NCBI RefSeq assembly: GCF_000237925.1
Contig: NC_031495.1
Coordinates: 21,454,163 to 21,518,162 of the forward strand
Direction of reading: 5' to 3'
From: Schistosoma mansoni
Lineage: Eukaryota > Platyhelminthes > Trematoda > Strigeidida > Schistosomatidae
DNA: 64,000 bases
Each line of letters starts with the position of its first letter. Position 1 is the first letter of the stretch. This document shows positions 34,901-41,171 of the stretch, piece after piece. The notes below the pieces were generated by a model. The model did no database searches and was not told where the DNA came from. It saw only the letters and a program-made list of their open reading frames with translations. The position numbers were made by a program, and so were the translations under genes.

Positions 34901-37900
34901 AGTCAACTTAAGCGCAGGCTTATAAGAAGCCTACGTAATGATCGTGAACAGTGGTGGGTAGCGAAAGCAAGAGAGATGGAAAAGGCAGCGGCAATAGGTA
35001 ACAGTAGGCAGCTATTCAGACTCGTTAAAGAAACCGGTATTAGGAACCCGAATATCAGTGAAACCATCTCAGATAAAGATGGGCATATTATTCATTCTCA
35101 ATCCAGGAGATTGGATCGATGGGCAGAACACTTTAGGGATCAGTTCAACTGGCCTTCAGCCACACTTCAATTACCCACGATCCCCAGTCGTCCTGAATGG
35201 CAAATTGATGTAAGTCCTCCAACCCTCTGCGAGGTTGAAAAAGCTATAGGAAATCTGAAGCGAGGGAGAGCAGCAGGCCCTGACAGGTTGACCCCTGAGA
35301 TTTTTAAGGATGGTGGTCCAGTACTAGCAGTGAGATTGACTGAGGTCTTAGGTAGAATCTGGGAACTGGACGTAATTCCATCTGACTGGTCCCAATCACT
35401 GATTGTGCCAGTCTATAAGAAAGGACAAAAGTCCTCCTGTGACAATCACAGAGGGATCAGTTTGACTAATATAGTGTCTAAAATATTAGCTTCAATAATA
35501 CTAGGTCGCCTAACCAAAGCTCGTGAAGAGCAGACTAGAGAAAACCAGGCTGGTTTTCGACCTGGACGTGGTTGTATAGACCAGATATTCACCCTACGTC
35601 AGGTCCTAGAACATAGACATACATTCAGACGTCCCACATTAGTAGTATTTCTTGACCTTAAGGCGGCATTTGACTCAGTTGATCGTGAGGTTCTATGGCA
35701 GTGTTTGTCACTGAAAGGAGTACCAAAGAAGTACATTAACCTCATAAAGGCTCTCTACTCGAACACAACTGGTCGAGTTAGAGCCTATGGCGAACTGTCA
35801 TCAGAACTGATTACCTCAAGTGGCGTTCGTCAGGGCTGTCCACTCTCCCCATTCTTGTTTAACTTTGTCATTGACATACTTTTAGAGATAGCACTTTCAT
35901 CAGCTAAACCTCCAGGAGTTGAACTTTTACCGGGAGGCTCACTTGTTGACTTAGAATACGCCGACGACATAGTTTTACTCGGTGAAGACGCTGACAACAT
36001 GCAGAGTCTTCTGACCACTATAAGCAACTATGCAGGCATGTTCGGAATGCGATTCTCTCCCTCGAAGTGCAAAATGTTACTTCAGGATTGGGTTGCAGCG
36101 ACACCTGAACTAATGATAGGGAGTGAAGTAGTTGAGCGTGTAGACCACTTCACTTATCTTGGGAGTCTCATCAGCCCTTGTGGTCTGGTATGTGACGAAA
36201 TCTCAGCACGGATACAGAAGGCTCGTCTAGCTTTCGCCAACTTGCGTCATTTATGGCGTAGGCGAGATATCCGTCTAGCAACCAAAGGACGTGTTTACTG
36301 TGCAGCAGTTCGCTCCGTCCTACTTTATGGCAGTGGAACATGGCCAATAAGAGTAGAGGATATTCGTAGGCTACTAGTGTTCGATCATAGGTGTCTTCGA
36401 AGCATTGCTCGTATATCGTGGGACCACCGAGTAAGTAATGCAGTTGTTAGGAAACGAGTACTAGGTAGGGATGGCAAATCGATTAATGAAGTAGTGAAAC
36501 TTCATCAGTTGAGATGGCTGGGACATGTGTTACGTATGCCCGACCACCGACTGCCCCGACGTGCAATGTTTCATGGTGTAGGAGTAGGTTGGAAGAAAGC
36601 TAGGGGTGGCCAGACCAAAACGTGGCACAAATCTATGAAGTCACTGACAAGTGGACTGGGCCATGTTGGTAGGTGTAGACTACCTGGTTGGGATTCGCGA
36701 GATGACAGCAACCTATGGTTAGAGACCTTGAATGACATGGCTCAAAATCGCTTGCAATGGCGAAGGTGCATCCACTCTTTGTGTTCTACCAAATTCTAAT
36801 CTTCTGAATTCCTCATGTCTTTATCTTTTTCTCTTTCCAAATTTATTTCACTGTACTATACTCCTTCAATAATTTCTTCAAACCCTAATCTTTTGGATTT
36901 CTGATTATACTCCTACTACTTCTACCATTATGGGATTTTAATCGACAACTGCATCTCTGTGCTAATGTGGTATGGCAACTCGAACTGATGTACGTACGTA
37001 CGAAGTTCTACGTTGTGACTGACTGACTGACTGACGGATCATTTGTGGCTTTCTTGCAGATCGTAGTGAAGAAGTTTATACATCTAAGCAACTCAGATTG
37101 CCAGCTTACAAATCACCGAGATTGTTTGTACTAAATCTGTGTGTGTTATATACTATCTACTGGGTAAGTTTTCGACAGCAAACTTTTCTGCAGTCACACC
37201 GAATTAACTAGACAACTCGGACATCTCGTATGTTATACTTCTAAGCTTTAGTTTTTAAAGTGTAAGGATTTTCTGTAACTAGAAGTATATGTCTCTGCCA
37301 CTGGGCACCTGGGTTGTATCACAGCCCTCACATAAATCAAGTGACTTGTGCGGCGCATATATATTCGGTACCCCTTTGTACCAATATTTGTGTTGAAATA
37401 AATAAATAAGTCCCTGTTTCTTATTATTTTGAGGTTTTGTAGTTACATATCTAGTGATAGCTAGTTTCTCTTTAAATCATTTCACTCACTGGACTTAAAA
37501 GATGTACATTCCTCAACCATGTTGGCTAGTTGAATTCACCGTCGTTGGCAAACCATTATTTTTATTATAAAGCAGTCAACGGAATTATTTAATTAACAAT
37601 AATGATTACGTAAATTAAATTGTCGATTCACTGTTGAGATTTCCATCTAAGGTTGAAAGGAATACTAATTTTGCAATTTATCAAAATATACCAAAGTAAT
37701 ATAAAATTACTGTGCTTGAATTTACTTCCATATAACAGATGTTTGGTGATTAGTTTCCTACATTGTTCAGCTGTTTCATTGAAAGAATGATTAATTCTGA
37801 AGAACTAAACAGATGGATAAGACTATTAAGTTAGTTTCTTCAGTATTTTTTCCCGAAAACACTAGACAGAGAATTAAATAACCGTAGTAATTAATAGTGT

Positions 37901-40900
37901 ATAGTATGGAGGACAGAAATAACATATTAAAACATTAATTTAAGGACTTGTGGTTTGTTCTTTACAACTAATCTATGAAATCTTATTACACTCAAGTGTT
38001 TTATTCCGAGATAATAGGTTATTTGTTCCAATCTGTTTGTCTTCTCAAATTTAAATGTTCTGTCGTAAATCAAAAAGCTGAAACTTGTTTTCTCCAAATG
38101 TTTATGTGTATTTCTAATTAGTTAAATCATACAAACTTGGCAATTATTGCCCCTATAACTATCCCACAGAAAGCTCCACAACTCAACACTGACGAACAGA
38201 TAGATAAGGTCAACTTTAAAAACTTCATTAAAGTAAGTAATTATTGTTGCTATTTTAACATTATCAACACATATATATGCACCAGTCTATATATGGAGTT
38301 TGAGGATGTATGCTATTTTCACGTTTTGTAATTGAACGATATGATTTTGTCAGTTCCAGTTATAAGGAGTTTAACATTATGTTGGCATTACGGCTCACGA
38401 GATATATTTCATTAAAAGCTAGTCGATTCTTAATAAATAACGTGGATGATTATGGTAGTTTATCTAGTTGTTTACTCTATCACGATGTATCTATAGCTAT
38501 CGCAAAGCACTTTTCTCTGGTATTTGACTGGTTACAATTATTTGCAAAGTTAATGTAAAATGCGTTTGATGAATAAATCATTTGTCCAATTTACTACTAA
38601 ATTCTGCGCCTTGTTGAACCGTACATCAACAAATATGAGCCAGGAGATGTATCTGTTCAACAACCAGATAAATACTTTATAAAAAAGTTTATCATGCATG
38701 TTGTAATCATGAACGAGATTTGTGCACCGACGTAATGACCAGGGTATGAAAAAGGTTTAAAAATCCTATTCGGAATGACTGCGAGAGTGGTCGTTTATGC
38801 TACAAACCTATCTCTTAATCTACTCAAGTACAGAAAAATATATCATAATGAGCCTAACGTTTTGGAAAACAACCTTCAAAACCATAAAAAAACCTCTCAC
38901 CAATGATATACGATCTTACAAATTATCGTGAATTCATCTTTTGTTCATTAGATACCCATACTCCAGTCCTTCGGTTAGTTGATGTTTTACTTAGTCTCGT
39001 AAATGAAACCTTTAAATAAATTTGCAAATTTAATCGCTTTGTAAATTTACTGTGACCATGTGCTACGCCTTTCACTTGTCTGTCCTATTTCTTCTTTGTA
39101 TTGTTTCCTAAATGGAAATATTATGTCATTCTAGATCTGGCCACCCTATCTTCTTCGGAATACATTCATAAACCCTCATGTTCCCAGTTCGTGCCTGTCA
39201 AAACCTATTCCTCTAGCTTCTTATCAACAAACACTGGAAAAATGTGACAGTCACAAAAGTCTTGTAAAGTCAAAACAGCCATCAGATAATGAGCAGGAAC
39301 GAATTAACAAACTTTTCGAGTGAGTAGGATAATCTGTTTTTTTCAGTACACTTTAAATGTTCTGATGCATTCATTCCTTGCCAAATCCGATAAGCATAAA
39401 GTTTCGATGGTCTTACTTGACTATAATGATACCGTAAAACTAAAAAAAGATTTATCACATTCCGGATATATGTAATTTTTAGGCTTTACTTAAATCGTGA
39501 ATTTATTTTGAAATACTGCATTTACATATACTTATAAAAGATTCAGGAATATCTAGTTTAATTTACTTATATGAAACCCTTACCAACGCAAAATCTTACA
39601 TGTAAGTAAATAATTTTTTACTTATATATTAATTAAGTAGTGTTTGTATACACCTTGTTGTTTAAGAATCCGGCCGTTTGTAAATTTTACTGGTTCCCAA
39701 ACTGTAGTGTGTTTGATGTAATTTTCGAATTCGTAAGTTTATAAAGGGGCTTGTGAGATCTGTATCGTATTCATTTCAAATAAACGGTCGTTTTGATGTC
39801 GTAGTTGATTATTTAATCAGATACTTTTATATCGTGGTAGTTTGACTTTTCTAGTACTGTAACCGCAATCGAGACCGTGAATTTCAAATACAGAGTATTA
39901 GAAAATGAGCTCTGCTGTAAATCTTCGCAAAGTATAGAATAATTTTTTGTCTTTAACATTTGGTCGGAAGTCGTTTACGATGGTACAGCTGCATCCTTAT
40001 TTGTGTGGTTGGTTCTTAAGAGAAATCTCAAACTCTTTATTTATTTATCTTTACTCAGTGAGCTGTTTACATTTGTTGTGACTAAAAGTCAATCTTATTC
40101 TAACTGTTGAACTTGTCTTAAACTACTAGTGTTATACAACTCGAGGATTATAAGTACTGTATGAGATATTTCGACATTGTACGTAATCATATAGAATATG
40201 CATGGGAAAAGAGAAATCGTTTGTTTTTAATTAGAACTTCAACATCTTTTATTCCAATATACTGTAATATATGCATACATGAAAAGACGTTAAATTGGTA
40301 AGAGCATTTTTTTATTTAATTTAATAACTCAAACAATATTGATCTGATATAGCAGATGGGGATGAGTAATACTTAAAAATACCATCACCGATACCATACA
40401 CTCCATTTTCATCACCAATCTCTAAGTATTCTTATCAATAGCTAGATACTTGTTTCATTAATTCAATTTGAAATGGTTTGGATCGTCCAGGTAATTTTTT
40501 GACTGAGATTTGATTATTCATTGTTGGCATATGGACATATAGTGCGGATTAATCCGATATAGCAATTATGACAAGTTGATATAGAAGCAAACGGTACTGG
40601 GTTCGAGTCGCAGAGTGAACATCAACTCTGGGGTGCAGGTACACCCAGCTAACGAACCCCGAGTAGGGTGAAATGGACATCGTGGATCCCAATGCTAGGG
40701 CCATTCCATCTATTATATATCAACTCTATTGATATCACATAACTAAACAACACAAAGAGTTTTATTGAAGCATAGCATATCCACTACCTTTGAATTTTCA
40801 GATAGACTAATAATCGTACTGCAGATGTGTAAATTGTTTACTGAATTTTTGTATTTCTGACTATTTCAGAGAATCCTGTAAAGCTCCGTCACTCAGGAAG

Positions 40901-40924
40901 TTTGGGAAACTCACGACTTTTTAA
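21676..40924 (+). CDS. NBN: Nibrin (NBS1), about 15 exons
   Basis: Nuclear subunit of the MRN complex (Mre11-Rad50-Nbs1) that recognises double-strand breaks and recruits ATM. Exons: 21676-21722, 21766-21892, 21937-22055, 22091-22250, 22287-22388, 22422-22547, 22588-22912, 26976-27147, 28366-28489, 29883-30045, 31018-31374 or 31394, 37060-37163, 38170-38232, 39135-39319, 40870-40924. Phases close throughout exons 1-11 (614 codons with the 31394 donor). The FHA domain shows FGGSGCDIDL and GQSSVNGVLL. BRCT 1 shows LSDWSNECNILVM and VICALLSCIPIVTPDYLEEI, BRCT 2 LLFSGKVFFVLN and RRPILESELGFAVVY, all in the human order. The tail diverges: SWLRKYP, an Mre11-binding-like VNFKNFIK, and EQERINKLFE where human has the ATM-binding EESLADDLF. 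An AATAAA lies at 41010. Introns hold SINEs, LINEs and an intact LINE. Confidence 0.85.
23245..23405 (+). mobile_element. SM-alpha SINE with hammerhead, in nibrin intron 7
   Basis: tRNA-like head (box A TGGCCGAGTGGATAACG, box B GGGTTCGAGTC), hammerhead module, and a tail ending CCACTGTCCACCTTTGCTTA. This is close to the classic SM-alpha sequence as I remember it. Plus strand, sense to nibrin. Confidence 0.88.
23331..23386 (+). ncRNA. Hammerhead ribozyme, near-intact
   Basis: Stem I 5' strand ATCCAG (23335-23340), CTGACGA (23341-23347), stem II GTCC/GGAC, GAAA (23362-23365), two-pair stem III (AC/GT around GCGC), C17 at 23373, stem I 3' strand CTAGAT (23374-23379). One stem I pair is C-A; the core is complete. 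Confidence 0.82.
24015..26896 (+). mobile_element. Family B LINE, internally deleted copy in nibrin intron 7
   Basis: Starts with the same 5' hairpin region as the full-length copy (CCCGGCCGTTGCTGCTA) and ends in a TAACTGACTG tail, so both ends are present. About 0.9 kb is missing at about 24435, joining the 5' leader to the late endonuclease (the HKEK-like block near 24465). RT landmarks: VPIYKKGSKSSCDNHRGISL near 25330, SGVQKGCPLSPFLFN near 25745, a damaged YADD near 25870, YLGSLISP near 26075. Many stops and shifts; dead and clearly older than the 33.1-kb copy. Confidence 0.85.
26976..27147 (+). CDS. NBN: Nibrin exon 8
   Basis: Acceptor TTTTGCTTAG. Reads GLYQEIDISGTFSVNPFQ, then FSQLSNAVIGAEIPD. 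Joins in phase 1 and leaves phase 2 before GTATAA. Low-complexity linker after BRCT 2; supported by phase rather than homology. Confidence 0.65.
28071..28194 (+). repeat. SINE-like repeat with AAATAAATAAATAAA tail
   Basis: The shared block (GGGCACCTGGGCAGTAT, CAGCCCTCACACAAAT, TGTACCAATATTTATGTG) and tail recur at 37299-37410. The first part also matches the 29203 copy, and the tail matches the family C LINE end at 41.2 kb. Confidence 0.7.
28366..28489 (+). CDS. NBN: Nibrin exon 9
   Basis: Acceptor ATTCTCTTAG, donor GTAAGT. Reads FSSKMKNTESDFGLKLRSY, then EHEFGSTISKIVPVKT. Phase 2 in, phase 0 out. Confidence 0.65.
29203..29345 (+). repeat. tRNA-headed SINE-like repeat, diverged
   Basis: A tRNA-like head (TAGTTTGATAGTTAAGG, then CTCATGCTCGAGTTC) is followed by CTTCAGTCTGGGTAAC and a block like that at 28071. 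It appears to be an older copy of the same family that keeps the head and lacks the AAATAAA tail. Confidence 0.5.
29883..30045 (+). CDS. NBN: Nibrin exon 10
   Basis: Acceptor TTCTTAATAG, donor GTAATT. Reads PERMTVGNVLVHDSEPLV, then VETILMNSISTLTF. Phase 0 in, phase 1 out. Confidence 0.65.
31018..31394 (+). CDS. NBN: Nibrin exon 11
   Basis: Acceptor TTTTCCATAG; the open frame continuing upstream to 30819 is intronic. It ends with a SWLRKYPTDN block resembling the SWL motif of other NBS1 proteins. The strong GTGAGT donor at 31395 gives phase 0, but only phase 1 (a GTGCTA donor at 31375) reads through the next exon. See findings. Confidence 0.65.
31590..31728 (-). mobile_element. Family A LINE 5' end, inverted
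   Basis: Similar to the 5' end of the family A copy at 59150-59273 (TTCTGGTTAG, GGGACCGGCA, AGCTACAGG blocks). It stops exactly where that copy's 5' end would be and joins plus-strand RT sequence of the same family. Confidence 0.7.
31729..33005 (+). mobile_element. Family A LINE, RT and C-terminal fragments
   Basis: RT start (ATGPDNIPAVAMKSD, then LSKCENYRGITLLSVPGK), the palm up to LDFSDDLA (32430), then C-terminal fragments at 32550-32720 and 32810-33000 that partly repeat each other. It lies in the nibrin intron upstream of the full-length family B copy. Several frame breaks; 31885-32434 is identical to the inverted segment at 15324-15873. Confidence 0.8.
31885..32434 (+). repeat. 550-bp inverted repeat, right arm
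   Basis: Partner of 15324-15873. Outside the arms the two family A copies differ: the left one has a deletion at its 15873 edge, and the right one switches to unrelated sequence after 32434. Confidence 0.85.
33211..33438 (+). other. Short upstream frame overlapping the LINE ORF
   Basis: 75 codons opening at a GTG and closing at 33438 (RSEGEVILLTVQRC, then SKVFPSDNQH). It overlaps the first codons of the 1125-codon frame in a different frame. The first part is preserved in the 24-kb copy (RSEGEVILLTVQRC), which hints at constraint or just shared ancestry. Not claimed as a real protein. Confidence 0.3.
33422..36799 (+). CDS. LINE endonuclease-reverse transcriptase, 1125 codons, family B
   Basis: A retrotransposon polyprotein that nicks target DNA and reverse-transcribes its own RNA at the nick. 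Apurinic-type endonuclease (about residues 120-400): GTFNVRTL, SETRIQ, AGDFNAQVG, TQLDHIAIS, SDHALV. RT (about 620-900): GRAAGPDRLTPEIFK, VPVYKKGQKSSC, LDLKAAFDSVD (motif A), SGVRQGCPLSPFLFN (motif B), LEYADDIVLL (motif C). C-terminal region: YLGSLISPCG, LRWLGHVLRMPDHRLPRRAM. All motif residues I can check are in place. The frame opens after a TAA at 33413 and its first triplet is TTG; the first in-frame ATG is at 34346, inside the endonuclease. The initiation site is therefore unclear. Confidence 0.9.
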   Translation: MKNGANTSKIPHKKAVRDRPQAVVPWALRSRPQVVKTNTNPTSFSGPSRNTLPRCGQPGSDTSPHTRNCTRDQVGHFQILSTPPNNSLISTTNPSHVLLSPRTARANDSSTQNVIPGLLKPRSKLHVGTFNVRTLCQIGQQASLARTLESYTIDVCCVSETRIQDPSSVIHLTAPNQNKDSSRYTLRISGSPDAASRGLAGVGIALSPRAELALLDWIPVDSRLCAVRLNGSVKTRKDRETRRCLFVVSAYSPTDCSSDDIKDEFYRKLSDLLRKARRSDVVIIAGDFNAQVGKLSERERHLGGSYGVMAKRTDNGDRLLQLCSDNRLFLANTNFKHKEKHLLTWRPPNSSQHWTQLDHIAISHRWRGSIEDCRSFWGTCLDSDHALVRARICLRLTGRRKDTAGKPLRVLLNDRQAKNIFQELLEKQLGSHVSCVHPEAAWNDIRKAVETAVISASKVNHNVREKQWISAASTALIDARKLIPPGSEHNEERSQLKRRLIRSLRNDREQWWVAKAREMEKAAAIGNSRQLFRLVKETGIRNPNISETISDKDGHIIHSQSRRLDRWAEHFRDQFNWPSATLQLPTIPSRPEWQIDVSPPTLCEVEKAIGNLKRGRAAGPDRLTPEIFKDGGPVLAVRLTEVLGRIWELDVIPSDWSQSLIVPVYKKGQKSSCDNHRGISLTNIVSKILASIILGRLTKAREEQTRENQAGFRPGRGCIDQIFTLRQVLEHRHTFRRPTLVVFLDLKAAFDSVDREVLWQCLSLKGVPKKYINLIKALYSNTTGRVRAYGELSSELITSSGVRQGCPLSPFLFNFVIDILLEIALSSAKPPGVELLPGGSLVDLEYADDIVLLGEDADNMQSLLTTISNYAGMFGMRFSPSKCKMLLQDWVAATPELMIGSEVVERVDHFTYLGSLISPCGLVCDEISARIQKARLAFANLRHLWRRRDIRLATKGRVYCAAVRSVLLYGSGTWPIRVEDIRRLLVFDHRCLRSIARISWDHRVSNAVVRKRVLGRDGKSINEVVKLHQLRWLGHVLRMPDHRLPRRAMFHGVGVGWKKARGGQTKTWHKSMKSLTSGLGHVGRCRLPGWDSRDDSNLWLETLNDMAQNRLQWRRCIHSLCSTKF
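37060..37163 (+). CDS. NBN: Nibrin exon 12
   Basis: Acceptor CTTTCTTGCAG lies only 20 bp after the target-site repeat of the LINE that fills the preceding intron. In phase 1 it reads RSEEVYTSKQLRLPAYKSP, then RLFVLNL, up to a GTAAGT donor, and leaves phase 0, which fits exon 13. In phase 0 it would stop early. Confidence 0.5.
37299..37410 (+). repeat. SINE-like repeat with AAATAAATAAATAAG tail
   Basis: Second tail-bearing copy: GGGCACCTGGGTTGTAT, CAGCCCTCACATAAAT, TGTACCAATATTTGTGTTG. 5' truncated; in a nibrin intron, sense. Confidence 0.7.
38170..38232 (+). CDS. NBN: Nibrin exon 13, Mre11-binding-like motif
   Basis: 63 nt between ATCCCACAG and GTAAGT. Reads KAPQLNTDEQIDK, then VNFKNFIK, corresponding to the KNFKKFKK segment through which nibrin holds Mre11. 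Confidence 0.7.
39135..39323 (+). CDS. NBN: Nibrin exon 14, C-terminal region
   Basis: Acceptor CATTCTAG. Reads IWPPYLLRNTF, then SDNEQERINKLFE, then TGA at 39321. A GTGAGT donor overlaps that stop (from 39320), so the exon may instead end at 39319 and splice to 40870. The acidic EQERINKLF resembles the ATM-recruiting end of nibrin. Confidence 0.6.
   Translation: MWPPYLLRNTFINPHVPSSCLSKPIPLASYQQTLEKCDSHKSLVKSKQPSDNEQERINKLFE
39324..40584. other. Terminal nibrin intron or 3' flank, no gene recognised
   Basis: AT-rich, with a short TTTATTTATTTA run near 40040. Nothing coding was seen. Confidence 0.4.
40585..40720 (+). mobile_element. SM-alpha-like SINE, 5' truncated, decayed hammerhead
   Basis: Starts inside the tRNA-like head (GAAGCAAACGGTACTGGG, box B GGGTTCGAGTC) and continues through a hammerhead-derived module. 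The core reads CTAACGA instead of CTGANGA, losing the invariant G5, so cleavage is not expected. Sense to nibrin. Confidence 0.78.
40870..40924 (+). CDS. NBN: Candidate last nibrin exon
   Basis: After CTATTTCAG, joining in phase 2 to 39319, it reads (E)ESCKAPSLRKFGKLTTF and then TAA. AATAAA follows 86 bp later at 41010. It depends on the GTGAGT donor at 39320 being used; otherwise the gene ends at 39323. Confidence 0.4.
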
Positions 40925-41009
40925 TTTGTATAATATTTTCTTCGTTTTGGCAACATAAGCACATTGTAATCCTCAAAATAATAATTTTCCCCTTAGTTTG
41001 TTTTAGCTA

Positions 41010-41015
41010 AATAAA
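41010..41015 (+). terminator. Poly(A) signal AATAAA, likely nibrin
   Basis: First canonical AATAAA after the candidate last exon, followed by a T/G-rich stretch. Confidence 0.5.
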
Positions 41016-41171
41016 GACGTCTTCAGAAATCTCAGGTGTATTGTTTGTATGTGATCAAAGATCATTGTACTGTCACTATTGTGTTCAAAATGGGGTAGTA
41101 TGGTTCACTCTAAGACTCATTTATTCGCTTTTAAGTACTCTTTTATGAATCAGTTCGTACGGCGTTATCGT

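Larger units (their letters stand above)
33085..37033 (+). mobile_element. Full-length family B RTE-like LINE, apparently intact
   Basis: A 3,949-bp element flanked by ACGGATC at 33078-33084 and 37034-37040, a plausible 7-bp target-site duplication. Layout: 5' leader of about 340 bp opening with a hairpin, one long EN-RT frame (33422-36799), a 3' UTR of about 235 bp, and a tail of TGAC repeats (about 37016-37033). Size, single ORF and tandem-repeat tail fit RTE elements of the SR2/SjR2 size class. The open frame and matching flanks point to a recent insertion. It sits in a nibrin intron, in sense, ending 26 bp before exon 12. Confidence 0.88.

Noticed and set aside
37010-37036. TGAC tandem repeat as an independent microsatellite or CRISPR-like array
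   Set aside because: It is the 3' tail of the family B LINE. No CRISPR array or other prokaryotic feature is present in the window.
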